Assembly: GCA_015655335.1 (NCBI GenBank)
Contig: JAATFF010000110.1
Span: forward strand, 1-43,294
Source of the DNA: Lysobacterales bacterium
Lineage (GTDB): Bacteria; Pseudomonadota; Gammaproteobacteria; Xanthomonadales; Rhodanobacteraceae
Length of the DNA: 43,294 nucleotides
Direction: 5' to 3'
Shown here: positions 34,024 to 42,443 of the stretch, in pieces
Layout of the letters: every line of letters begins with the position of its first letter
Position numbering within the stretch: the stretch's first letter is position 1
Made by a program: the position numbers and the translations under genes
Notes under the pieces: model-generated
Seen by the model: the letters and a program-made list of their open reading frames with translations, nothing else
Database searches by the model: none
Told to the model about the DNA's origin: nothing

Positions 34024-34941
34024 TCAATCAGCCACTGCATAGGCGCTGGGATGCGCCAGCGATGGACAGGCAGGCGGTCGGCTGCCAACCCCGTGCGCGG
34101 CGACCAGGGCGGACGCCGTGGCATAGGTCAGCGTGTCGACCAGAGGGCGTTTGCCCACCGGGATCGGTTTGATGCCTTTGCGGTAGAGAAAATCGTTCAT
34201 CACATGTCGCATGGCGTTCCGGCGCGTCGCTGCGGTGCTGTACGTCAAGCTAATGGTGATCGACGGCTCGTCGGTGGTTTCGACCATGTGCGGGCAGGTG
34301 ATCGGCATGTACACACCCATGCCGGGGCCGAGCGTGAAGACGTGCGCGCGTTCGCGAAATGCCTCGCTCCACTTCACCAATTCGAGATCGTGCCGTGCAT
34401 GGAACACGTCGCGTGCACGCTCGCTGCATACTTCGGTATCGCTGGCATCCCAGACATAAACTTTCTTGGTGCCGCGAACCTGCAGCAAAATGCCGTGATT
34501 GCGGTCGATATGAAACGGCGTGATGGTGTGCGGCGAAGCCACGAAAATCCATCCAGCGCGGTAATGCATGCCCGGGTCTTTGCGCTCGATCAACGGCTGG
34601 ATCGGGTCCATCGCCAAGTTGACCAGGTCGCGGTAGGTCGGATCATCCTGGACGTGACGCAGCAACATCCACGCCTTGGCGTCGTTGATGCCTTGTAGCG
34701 TGTCAGCGGCGGATTTGCGATTGGGATACAGACGACCGACATCGTCGAAGTTAGCGTCGGCACCGGCTTCGTTGTTGAACGTAAACAGCCGCGTGCTGCC
34801 CTGGAAGCGCTTGCCTAATGCCACCAATTGATCGGGCTGCAATAGAGGATGATCGGACAACCGGTGCCGCACAGCCTGGATGCGCCATGGATCGAAGGTG
34901 TCCCAATCGAAATCGATAAGTGCTGCTGCACTGGTGTTCAT
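34024..34941 (-). CDS. Cupin/JmjC-type Fe(II)/2-oxoglutarate oxygenase
   Basis: A 305-residue protein with the cupin_8/JmjC fold. The HxD metal pair is in PFHIDRNHG (His144, Asp146) and the distal ligand in ITCPHMVET (His218), with GTKKVYVWD between them and LGPGMGVYMP before the last ligand. These residues support a working Fe(II)/2-oxoglutarate enzyme. As first gene of the presumed assembly-line operon, 56 bases before the PKS, it is a good candidate for hydroxylating an amino-acid building block or a carrier-bound intermediate. A protein-hydroxylase role remains possible. ATG 34941 is preferred over an ATG seven codons upstream because GGGGAGG lies just before it. The C-terminal 40 residues look disordered. 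Confidence 0.82.
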   Translation of the reverse strand: MNTSAAALIDFDWDTFDPWRIQAVRHRLSDHPLLQPDQLVALGKRFQGSTRLFTFNNEAGADANFDDVGRLYPNRKSAADTLQGINDAKAWMLLRHVQDDPTYRDLVNLAMDPIQPLIERKDPGMHYRAGWIFVASPHTITPFHIDRNHGILLQVRGTKKVYVWDASDTEVCSERARDVFHARHDLELVKWSEAFRERAHVFTLGPGMGVYMPITCPHMVETTDEPSITISLTYSTAATRRNAMRHVMNDFLYRKGIKPIPVGKRPLVDTLTYATASALVAAHGVGSRPPACPSLAHPSAYAVAD

Positions 34942-35174
34942 GATTTCAAACCTCCCCGTCATACGAAAGGTTGGCGCAATAGGTAACTACTCTTTGCGCC
35001 GACACATCGCGTATGTCGTCCGCCACGACGCTGTTTTGATGGTCGCAGCGATCTTTACGATGCTAATGCTGACGTCGCTACGTCAGTCCCCCACGGATTC
35101 CCCGTTTGTGTTTTCCATGTCAAGCAACTTGCCGGCGCACCAAAAATTGAAAGATGCAGAGCCAGCACACCAAT
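34942..35174 (-). promoter_or_regulatory. Putative promoter region of the oxygenase-PKS-NRPS operon
   Basis: This gap lies between the secreted-protein gene and the oxygenase, both on the minus strand. Reading the minus strand there is a consensus TTGACA at 35123-35118, but no good -10 hexamer at the proper spacing, so an activator may be needed or the match may be chance. An exact inverted repeat lies 3' of it (separate entry). GGGGAGG directly upstream of ATG 34941 is the ribosome-binding site. I see no clear terminator for the secreted-protein gene, so that gene may read into the operon. Confidence 0.4.
35069..35086. promoter_or_regulatory. Perfect inverted repeat, possible operator
   Basis: CTGACGT-CGCT-ACGTCAG: two perfect 7-base arms around a 4-base spacer, 128-145 bases upstream of the oxygenase start. 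On the minus strand it lies about 32-49 bases past the end of the TTGACA hexamer. A dimeric regulator could bind here. No family-specific consensus is recognised. Confidence 0.4.
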
Positions 35175-35954
35175 TCATTTGGACTGAAACGCTAACAACC
35201 ACAAAATGGCGCCTTGCGCAGGCGCACCTGCCCAGCTGACGTTATAGGTACCTGCGGCGGCGACTTGCTTGAACGCCACCGCACATTGCACGCCGCTGTT
35301 ATCGGGAAGCATCAGATAGCTATCGATGACAGCGAACCCGTTGTTGGGTACGGCGGTCATGCGCTTGACTCCACCATCGCCCCACCACACAGCGATTAGC
35401 GTGGCCGGACCGGTCGTGGTCACGTTGCCGCTGGTCATCCGAAGACCGGTGGGTGCGTAGTTCTGGCTTACATCCTGCAGGGTGCCCGCGTGCCTGATTT
35501 CGACAAACGGCACGGAGATTTCGCCCGCCGCGTTACCGTTCTTGGCGAGCCGGACGGTATGTTCCGGGCCGCCCTTGGCATCGAGCACCACGTAGGCTTT
35601 GACGTTGAAGCGGTCGCCGTAGCCGTTGCCGAACGGCACGTCGTTGCCCAGCTGCTTCCAGTGATTTCCGTAACTGTCCTCAGGGGCGGACGCGTTACTC
35701 AGGTATCCGCCATTGAAAACGATCAACGAGCTGTCACGGGGCTGTGTTGTGATCGGATCGGTGATGACGGGGCTGACCCCGAGTCCTTCAGACTGGACTT
35801 GCAAGGTATGGGCGCCTAGCGAAGACGATGGGGAAGGGATGTTGGAGACGCCAGGTGCCAGCTGGGCCAAGGCAGCTCCCGGGCCCGCGATCAAAAGCGC
35901 GGCAACAGTAGTCCCGCGGCAATAAGCGGCAACGTATTCGCGACGGCCATGCAT
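35175..35954 (-). CDS. Secreted protein of unknown function
   Basis: A 259-residue protein with an N-terminal signal-like segment (residues 14-30, TTVAALLIAGPGAALAQ, cleavage likely after ALA). The mature part is Gly/Asn/Thr-rich and predicted beta-rich. It has no lipobox, no PEP-CTERM tail and no enzyme motif that I recognise. The C-terminus (YNVSWAGAPAQGAILWLLAF) is hydrophobic but too short for a clear anchor. AGGGGG lies before the ATG. It sits alone between the assembly-line operon and a divergently transcribed J-domain gene, so its link to the EPS is positional only. It may be an extracellular or matrix protein; no function is claimed. Confidence 0.65.
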   Translation of the reverse strand: MHGRREYVAAYCRGTTVAALLIAGPGAALAQLAPGVSNIPSPSSSLGAHTLQVQSEGLGVSPVITDPITTQPRDSSLIVFNGGYLSNASAPEDSYGNHWKQLGNDVPFGNGYGDRFNVKAYVVLDAKGGPEHTVRLAKNGNAAGEISVPFVEIRHAGTLQDVSQNYAPTGLRMTSGNVTTTGPATLIAVWWGDGGVKRMTAVPNNGFAVIDSYLMLPDNSGVQCAVAFKQVAAAGTYNVSWAGAPAQGAILWLLAFQSK

Positions 35955-36124
35955 GGCACACCCCCTACCACAGTAGTGTAATTCTGAGAACTACATCACA
36001 CTAAGTCAAGCTCAAAATGTGCTTGCGGCGCCGCCAGTCCTGCGCGAGGCTAGCAGGGTCCCGCCGCAGTCGCCCCAGTCGTCAGGCGCGCGTAGGACCA
36101 CCACCGTTCAACAGGGGAACTGGC

Positions 36125-36781
36125 GTGGTTAACGAGATTGACTTTCTCGACCTGTACCGGCAGCTCAGGGTGAGCCCCGACTGCGGCCTGCAGGAATTCA
36201 AGCAGGCTTACCGCCGCCGGGTATCCACGCTGCATCCCGACCGTGAGCCCCAGAGCTATGCCCGCACGCGCGTTCAACGCCTGCAACAGCTCAACGCCCA
36301 ATATGAAGCAGCGATGGAGTTTCAGCGACTTCACGGCCGCCTGCCCGGCGCATCGCCGCCTGCGCGAACCGTCATGCCGAACAGGGCTAGTCCGTCTCTA
36401 AACCCATCACCCCGGCCACCTTCCAGCGCACGACCACGCCCGAATATGAAGTGGCTGGTCCCGATTGCACTGGTCGCGATCGGGATTTTGTTTTGGGGCG
36501 TATCCGCCGTGGTGCCGCAGCCGGACGGGACCGCCGATAGCGCCGCCAACGACAACGATGCCAGCCCTGCCGATGCACCGGCGGCGCCAATGCTGGCAGT
36601 GGGCATGTCGCCAGAAAACGTGCGTGCCATCGAAGGCGATCCCGTCGCGATTCGTGATGATCTGTGGGAATACGGACCATCCTGGGTGCGTTTCGACCAC
36701 GGTTCGCTGGTTGACTGGTATAGCTCGCCATTGCATACGCTGAAAACGACTCGCACACGACCCTCTGCCGCGCGCAATTGA
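36125..36781 (+). CDS. Membrane-anchored J-domain protein
   Basis: A 218-residue protein. A J-domain fills residues 4-68, with the essential HPD at 37-39 (STLHPDRE). A Pro/Ser/Arg-rich linker follows, then one membrane helix (108-130, MKWLVPIALVAIGILFWGVS). After an acidic, Asp/Ala-rich stretch the C-terminal domain (VGMSPENVRAIEGDP onward) resembles the short SmpA/OmlA-like fold. It would recruit DnaK to the membrane face, with the tail in the periplasm. I start at GTG 36125, preceded by AGGGGA at good spacing; earlier in-frame ATGs give an unlikely Arg-rich leader. Its stop abuts the stop of the convergent sugar transferase with no bases between. Confidence 0.78.
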   Translation: MVNEIDFLDLYRQLRVSPDCGLQEFKQAYRRRVSTLHPDREPQSYARTRVQRLQQLNAQYEAAMEFQRLHGRLPGASPPARTVMPNRASPSLNPSPRPPSSARPRPNMKWLVPIALVAIGILFWGVSAVVPQPDGTADSAANDNDASPADAPAAPMLAVGMSPENVRAIEGDPVAIRDDLWEYGPSWVRFDHGSLVDWYSSPLHTLKTTRTRPSAARN

Positions 36782-38182
36782 TCAGCGCGCGCCGCGATTG
36801 AACAAGACCACTTCCACGGTCTCGATCAGGATCAGCATGTCCAACAGCAAATTGTGATTCTTTACGTAAAAAAGGTCGTATTTGAGCTTTTCAGCGGCGT
36901 CTTCTTCTGACGCGCCGTACGGATAGCTCAATTGCGCCCAGCCGGCGAGGCCCGGTTTGAGGCAGTGGCGCAGGCTGTAGAAGGGGATCTTTGTGATCAG
37001 ATCGGCAACAAACTGCGGCCGCTCGGGGCGAGGACCGACGATGCTCATTTCGCTCTTGAGCACGTTCCATAACTGCGGCAGTTCGTCGAACCGCAACTTG
37101 CGGCAAATACGACCGACGCGGGTTACCCGATCATCGTGCTTGCTGGCCCAACGCGCCACGCCATCGCGTTCGGCATCGGTGCGCATACTGCGGAATTTCA
37201 ACAGCCAAAACGGTTTGCCGTCTTCGCCGACACGTTCCTGCCGATACAAGATAGGCTGACCGGGACCCGACTACAGCCGAATCGCCAGCGCCACCGCCAG
37301 CATCAGCGGCCAGCACAGCAACAGCAGCATTGTTGCGGCCACCACATCGAAACAGCGTTTACTCAGTCGGTGTAGCGGCGTGGCATTGAAGCCGCTGGAG
37401 AAAACCAGCCACGACGGCTCCAGCCACGACAATTGCACGCGCCCGGATTCACGCTCAAAGAATGTAGTGAGGTCGGTAATCATCACGCCCGCCTGTCGGC
37501 ATTGCAGCAAGCCGTCCATCGGCAGTCTGCCGCGGCGATCGTCTACACCTACCACAATCTCGTTGATTTGTTCGCGCTTGACCAAGGTGACCAGCGGAAC
37601 ATTCAAGGCAAGCACATGCTCTGAGGGAACGGCGATTTCCTCGCCGGGGCTGGGCACGTAGCCGACGATGGTAAAACCGCGGCGATCGGAGCGCCGCCGC
37701 ATACGATTGTGAATCTGCGCGGCGCGCTGGCCAGTACCGAGAATCAATACGCGCGGCTTGAGCGACTCGATGTCCACTAGGCGCATAAAAAGTAGGCGAA
37801 ATGCCATGACCGCCAGAAAGCCGATCACCAGCGCGATACCCAGCACACCGCGGCCGACATACGCTTGCGGCACGACGTAATAGCCGATGATCAGTAACAA
37901 GCCGCCGATGACGAAGGCAACGGCTTGTCGTGCCACGGCACCCAGCAAGGTCGTTCGCAGATGCGTGCGGTATTCGCCGAGCGCGGCCATCCCAAGCAGA
38001 ATGACCGACGCAAAAATAAAAGATCGCAGCGGTAAGTGATGCGAAAACCCGATCAGTTCATCGGCATCACGGAAATAGCGAAGATACATAGCCAAGTGAA
38101 GTGAGGCCGCAAGCAAAAGCAATTCGGTTACACCGAACAGCAGCAACCACCGCACCGTTTGACGTCGCAGAAAGCGAAACAT
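36782..38182 (-). pseudogene. Polyprenyl-phosphate sugar transferase (EPS initiating enzyme) interrupted by in-frame TAG
   Basis: This would be the membrane enzyme that places the first sugar phosphate on undecaprenyl phosphate (WcaJ/EpsB type, TIGR03013-like). The first 303 codons (38182-37274) encode an N-terminal membrane domain, a CoA-binding-like Rossmann domain (RVLILGTGQRAAQIHNRM) and the KRCFDVVAATMLLLLCWPLM helix. A TAG follows at 37273-37271. The same frame continues without shift as SGPGQPILYRQERVGEDG, KFRSMRTDAERDG, RFDELPQLWNV and VGPRPERPQFV to a stop at 36782. Relatives usually have Glu or a similar residue here, so a single G-to-T change (GAG to TAG) would explain it. The downstream part could restart at TTG 37249, but the catalytic domain is split. 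It is a pseudogene, a suppressed stop or a sequence error. GGGGGA precedes the first ATG. Confidence 0.85.
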
Positions 38183-38287
38183 GTGGATTCCCCCAACGCT
38201 ATGTCCCTATAGGCGGAATCCGAAACTACGCCTTTTTTATGACGGTGTCGATGTCGATTTAGGTCGGCCTTCTGTGGCCGCAGAGAC

Positions 38288-38318
38288 GTGTATACAAGGT
38301 GTTACACACTTGATACAC
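38288..38318. promoter_or_regulatory. 31-base near-palindrome upstream of the initiating transferase gene
   Basis: The arms GTGTATACAAG and CTTGATACAC pair with one bulged base around a core that is itself nearly palindromic (GTGTTACAC). It lies 106-136 bases upstream of the transferase start at 38182, in a 223-base gap after the GMC gene. It is not followed by a T-run on either strand, so an operator is likelier than a terminator. The regulator is unknown. Confidence 0.4.
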
Positions 38319-38405
38319 ATCGGCGATATCGCATCGAATGATGTCCGTGTGGAACGGTCATCACCTTGCTTGTAGTCCAGATCGATCCCTTCCGACCCGC
38401 ACTTT

Positions 38406-40085
38406 TTACGTCGCTTCGGACAGGGCAGCCATGCGTAATCGAGCGCGCAGATGATCGGCGAGCCGCAAGCTCAAGGCGATGATCGTTAAGGTCGGGAACG
38501 CCCAGCCACCGGTTGGAAACACCGAGCTTCCGGCAACGTGCAGATTGTCCATGCCATGCACGCGGCACTGCTGATCAACGACACCTTGCTGCGGATCGTC
38601 GGACATGCGCGTCGTGCCCAGATGATGGGCAGTGGTATGAACTTGGGCTGTTGCGCTGTCATCCTCGCTCAACCAAGCAGCGGGTCGGTAGATCCCGTCG
38701 CAGGCGCCGGCAAGCTCAGCACCGAACAACGCCGCTGCAGTGCGGTAGGTATAGCGATCCAGCGAGGTGAGTCGCCAGTCGACACAAACCTTCGGCAAAC
38801 CCAGCATGTCGCGTTCTTCAGCGAGCACGATACGGCTATCGGGATTGGGAGCCTGCTCGAAATATCCGATCAGCTCGACCCGGTTACTGCGCACAGTGGG
38901 CCTGTTGCCGAGCTTCTGCAGCATGGCTTTGGCGATATCCATGGAGCCCAGTCCGACGCGTAACGCCAGCATCGCCATGTTGTCGCTGCGTGCGCGCGTA
39001 TCGTCATCATTGGACGGCGCATTTTTCAGCGCTGCGCACAAGCGCGCTTCCAACAATGCATTTTCATCTTGCGTAGCCGGTCGCCATGCAGCACGGAAAT
39101 CGCGCAAAGATCGAATGCCTTGCGGCACGGATCCTTCCACCGCAAACGGATGCACCCGTCCATTCAAAATGCGATGTGCCTGTTGAAATGCCGGCGACAA
39201 GCCGATTTCAGGAAATGCGGGGGCAGGGCCTTTACCCAGATTTCGATCGTAAGGACGCGTAAGCCGTTCTGGCGTATCGGTGATGATAGCGCCCATGCTG
39301 CCGCAGGGATGATCCATGAAATAACGGCCAACGAGGTCGTATTCATTACCTATACCGCGCGGCAAAACAGAATTGGATAGCAGCAGCATGCGTGCGTTTT
39401 CAATGCCGCCGCATGCAAGCACATAGTGCCGTGCCCGGACGACACCTTTGCGTCCGTCGACAGTGCCGATGCGTGCGTGGCGAATCGAAGCGCCATTAGC
39501 CGACGCGTGGAGCTCAAGCAAGTTGGCATGCAATAAAACGGTGATATTCCGTGCTTTTTCAAGCTCGGATCGATAAGCGTTGCCGAACAGAATCGGGCTA
39601 CGCGCAAACACCGGATTGATCAGCTTGCCGGTGTCGAAGGAGATCGGGGCGCGCGCGACCGAAGTTAGAAAAGAGCCGTCGGTAAATTCGTGCGCCTCAA
39701 TCTGGCAATATTCTCGCGCACGTTCGTAATAAGACCTCAGTTCGTCATAGGCGATGGGCCAGCCGCTATGCGGCACCCACTGGCGTTCCGCCAAATCGTG
39801 TTTGCCCAGCGGAATGCAACCACCGCCCCACAGATTGCAGCTGCCGCCAAATACGCGCATGCGCGAAGTGCCGGCATCCAAGGGCAGGGTGCCGATCGAT
39901 GTGCCTTCGTATAAGGCTTGGCTTTGTTCTTCGCCGGTGGCTCCTCCGCCTTCGACCAGGCATACGGTTATCGATGTGCCGATGAAGTGTCGTGCGATGG
40001 CAATGCCGGCGGCACCGGCGCCGATGACGCACAAGTCTGCGTCGATGTCGGCCTTGGCCGCGCTACCCAGATAATCGATGATCAC
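38406..40085 (-). CDS. GMC-type FAD-dependent oxidoreductase
   Basis: A 559-residue flavoprotein of the glucose-methanol-choline family, oxidising an alcohol, probably on a sugar or polyol. The N-terminal FAD-binding motif is LCVIGAGAAGIAIARH (residues 18-33). GGSCNLWGGGC and ACGGIENARMLLLSN follow. The C-terminus has HHLGTTRMS, containing the candidate catalytic His, and NLHVAGSSVFPTGGWAFPT, where GMC enzymes bind flavin. No signal peptide. The start is GTG 40085 with GGGGGCG upstream. It follows the two uronic-acid genes by 53 bases in the same direction, so it probably belongs to EPS precursor synthesis or modification; the substrate is unknown. Confidence 0.85.
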   Translation of the reverse strand: MIIDYLGSAAKADIDADLCVIGAGAAGIAIARHFIGTSITVCLVEGGGATGEEQSQALYEGTSIGTLPLDAGTSRMRVFGGSCNLWGGGCIPLGKHDLAERQWVPHSGWPIAYDELRSYYERAREYCQIEAHEFTDGSFLTSVARAPISFDTGKLINPVFARSPILFGNAYRSELEKARNITVLLHANLLELHASANGASIRHARIGTVDGRKGVVRARHYVLACGGIENARMLLLSNSVLPRGIGNEYDLVGRYFMDHPCGSMGAIITDTPERLTRPYDRNLGKGPAPAFPEIGLSPAFQQAHRILNGRVHPFAVEGSVPQGIRSLRDFRAAWRPATQDENALLEARLCAALKNAPSNDDDTRARSDNMAMLALRVGLGSMDIAKAMLQKLGNRPTVRSNRVELIGYFEQAPNPDSRIVLAEERDMLGLPKVCVDWRLTSLDRYTYRTAAALFGAELAGACDGIYRPAAWLSEDDSATAQVHTTAHHLGTTRMSDDPQQGVVDQQCRVHGMDNLHVAGSSVFPTGGWAFPTLTIIALSLRLADHLRARLRMAALSEAT

Positions 40086-40138
40086 TTCGCCCCCAGACGC
40101 TCACGTTAGCGTGCGCATGCTACTGCGAGCTGCCTAAA

Positions 40139-41149
40139 CTACTCGCGGTAGTAGTCCCTATACCAGCTTACGAAGTTGGCGATACCGGTGGCTACGGAAA
40201 TTTTCGGCGCGTAACCGACCGACTGTATCAGTTCTGTTACATCCGCTTCGGTATCGGGCACGTCGCCGGCTTGCAGCGGAAGCATCTCCATCCGTGCTTT
40301 ACAGCCCAGACATTGTTCCAGCACCTCAATGTAATGAAGCAATTCCACCGGTTGTTCGTTGCCGATGTTGTACAGCCGATAGGGCGCTACGCCACTGCTG
40401 GCCGGATCGGGGGCTGCACCATTCCAGTCAGCGTTTTTGCCCGGCACGTTATCCAACGTGCGTACGACGCCTTCGACAATATCGTCCACGTACGTAAAGC
40501 TGCGCTTGTGTTTGCCGTGGTTGAAAACCTTGATCTGTTCGCCGGCAAGCATGGCTTTGGTGAACAGGAATAGCGCCATGTCGGGGCGGCCCCACGGTCC
40601 GTAAACCGTAAAGAAGCGCAGGCCCGTACTGGGAATGCCATACAAGTGCGCATAGCTGTGCGCCATCTGTTCGTTGGCTTTTTTGGTAGCGGCATAGAGC
40701 GTGAGCGGATGCTCGGCCGATTGGTGCTCGGAGAAGGGCATGGCGGTGTTGGCGCCGTAGACCGAACTGGTGGAGGCGAACACCAGGTGCTCGACGGCGT
40801 GCTGCCGGCAGCCTTCGAGAATATGCAAAAAACCCGTGACATTGCTGGCAACGTAAATATATGGATTTTCCGCGGCGTAACGCACGCCCGCCTGCGCGGC
40901 GAGATTGATCACGCGTTGCGGCTTATGCGTAGCGAAAGCGCTTTCCACGGCCGCGCGATCGGCGAGATCGGCATGGATGTGGGTATAACGCGGATGTTCG
41001 ATGAATCGCGCTAGGCGCGCTTTTTTCAAACGGACATCATAATAATCGTTGAGGCTATCGAAGCCGACGACGTGATCGCCGCGTTCAAGCAGCTTGAGCG
41101 CGACATGCGAACCGATAAAACCGGCGGTGCCGGTAACGAGCACTTTCAT
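40139..41149 (-). CDS. UDP-uronate 4-epimerase (CapI/GAE type)
   Basis: A 336-residue extended-SDR epimerase, likely converting UDP-glucuronate (or its N-acetylamino form) to the galacto epimer. NAD motif [11 protein letters not shown] (residues 5-15); catalytic FASTSSVYG (124-132) and YxxxK Tyr152/Lys156 in [10 protein letters not shown]. The segment [19 protein letters not shown] is typical of the CapI/UDP-glucuronate 4-epimerase group and distinguishes it from GalE. It lies 16 bases downstream of the dehydrogenase gene that would make its substrate, so the two act in sequence. The exact nucleotide sugar is inferred from this pairing. Confidence 0.88.
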   Translation of the reverse strand: MKVLVTGTAGFIGSHVALKLLERGDHVVGFDSLNDYYDVRLKKARLARFIEHPRYTHIHADLADRAAVESAFATHKPQRVINLAAQAGVRYAAENPYIYVASNVTGFLHILEGCRQHAVEHLVFASTSSVYGANTAMPFSEHQSAEHPLTLYAATKKANEQMAHSYAHLYGIPSTGLRFFTVYGPWGRPDMALFLFTKAMLAGEQIKVFNHGKHKRSFTYVDDIVEGVVRTLDNVPGKNADWNGAAPDPASSGVAPYRLYNIGNEQPVELLHYIEVLEQCLGCKARMEMLPLQAGDVPDTEADVTELIQSVGYAPKISVATGIANFVSWYRDYYRE

Positions 41150-41165
41150 GGCATGACATCCTTAT

Positions 41166-42443
41166 TCATAGGCGTCCGTCGACCGCTTCGCGCGGGAGCA
41201 CGTATTTCACGTCATAGATCACTGACGACGGCTTGCCAAAGGCGCGTATGCCTTCCGCGCCCATCGCGACAAATTCCCGATGCCCGACCGCGATAATGAC
41301 CGCGTCATAATCGCCAGCCCGTGGCTGGGCCACCGGTGTGATCGCATATTCGTGTTCGGCTTCGGCGGCGTTGATCCATGGATCATGGATATCGACCTGG
41401 GCGTTGTAACCACAAAGCGCTTTCAAAATGTCGACCACGCGAGTGTTGCGCAGGTCAGGGCAGTTTTCCTTGAACGCCAGACCCAGCATCAGAATACGGG
41501 CATTCACCGGGTTGATGCCTTTACACACCATCAAACGGATCACTTCGCCGGCGATATAAGGGCCCATGCTGTCATTGGTGCGTCGCCCGGCGAGAATGAC
41601 ATCCGGGTGATGTCCGACTTCTTGCGCCTTATGCGTGAGGTAATAAGGATCGACGCTGATGCAATGGCCTCCGACGAGGCCGGGTCGAAAGGGCAGGAAG
41701 TTCCACTTCGTGCCGGCCGCCTGTAGCACTTCAAGTGTGTCGATGCCAAGCTTGTTGAACAGGATCGCCAGATCGTTGACCAGCGCAATATTGAGATCGC
41801 GCTGGGTGTTCTCGATCACTTTGGCTGCTTCTGCCACTTTCAACGAACTCGCCTTGTGCGTGCCAGCGGTGATCACCGAGCCATACAGGCGATCGACGAA
41901 ATCCGCTGTTTCCGGGGTCGATCCGGAGGTAACTTTGAGAATGCTGGTGACGCGATGGTGTTTGTCGCCAGGATTGATGCGTTCGGGGCTATAGCCGGCA
42001 AAAAAGTCGCGGTTATAAACAAGTCCGGACACCTTTTCGAGTATCGGAATACAGACTTCCTCGGTGCAACCGGGGTACACGGTCGATTCGTAGACCACCA
42101 CATCGCCGATCGCCAGCACCTTGCCAAGTGTTTCGCTCGCCTTGATCAGGGGTGTGAGGTCAGGGCGCTTGGCATTGTCGATCGGTGTCGGCACGGTAAC
42201 GATATAAGTGTTGCGATCGGCCAGATCGGCCAGATCGGCACTGAAGCGCAATCGCGTGGCGGCAGCCAACTCGTTGGCGTCCATCTCCAGCGTGTTGTCG
42301 CGACCGGCGCGCAGTTCCTCGATACGCGTTTTATTGATGTCGAAACCGACGGTGTCGTAGTGTTTGCCAAACTCCGCGGCCAGTGGCAGGCCTACATAGC
42401 CGAGTCCGATGATGGCGAGCTTGGTGTTTTCCAGATTCCGCAT
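41166..42443 (-). CDS. tviB: UDP-sugar C6-dehydrogenase, TviB/WbpO type
   Basis: A 425-residue NAD-dependent nucleotide-sugar dehydrogenase that oxidises C6 of UDP-GlcNAc (or a related UDP-hexose) to a uronic acid in two steps. N-terminal NAD motif GLGYVGLPLA (residues 13-22); YSPERINPGD (151-160) and the catalytic cysteine Cys261 in VGGHCISVDPYYL, both diagnostic of the UDP-Glc/GlcNAc dehydrogenase superfamily. The overall pattern is closest to the Vi-antigen enzyme TviB. GGAAG lies six bases before ATG 42443. It is the first gene of the minus-strand run with the uronate epimerase and GMC oxidoreductase. The GlcNAc versus Glc preference cannot be fixed by reading alone. Confidence 0.88.
   Translation of the reverse strand: MRNLENTKLAIIGLGYVGLPLAAEFGKHYDTVGFDINKTRIEELRAGRDNTLEMDANELAAATRLRFSADLADLADRNTYIVTVPTPIDNAKRPDLTPLIKASETLGKVLAIGDVVVYESTVYPGCTEEVCIPILEKVSGLVYNRDFFAGYSPERINPGDKHHRVTSILKVTSGSTPETADFVDRLYGSVITAGTHKASSLKVAEAAKVIENTQRDLNIALVNDLAILFNKLGIDTLEVLQAAGTKWNFLPFRPGLVGGHCISVDPYYLTHKAQEVGHHPDVILAGRRTNDSMGPYIAGEVIRLMVCKGINPVNARILMLGLAFKENCPDLRNTRVVDILKALCGYNAQVDIHDPWINAAEAEHEYAITPVAQPRAGDYDAVIIAVGHREFVAMGAEGIRAFGKPSSVIYDVKYVLPREAVDGRL

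Noticed and set aside
37250-37273. Two separate genes for the two parts of the sugar transferase
   Set aside because: Both parts are in one frame seven codons apart, the stop falls inside the catalytic domain, and no good ribosome site precedes the TTG at 37249.
42215-42240. Short tandem repeat (GATCGGCCA units) in the dehydrogenase gene
   Set aside because: It encodes an Ala-Asp-Leu repeat inside a normal helix and is too short to be notable.
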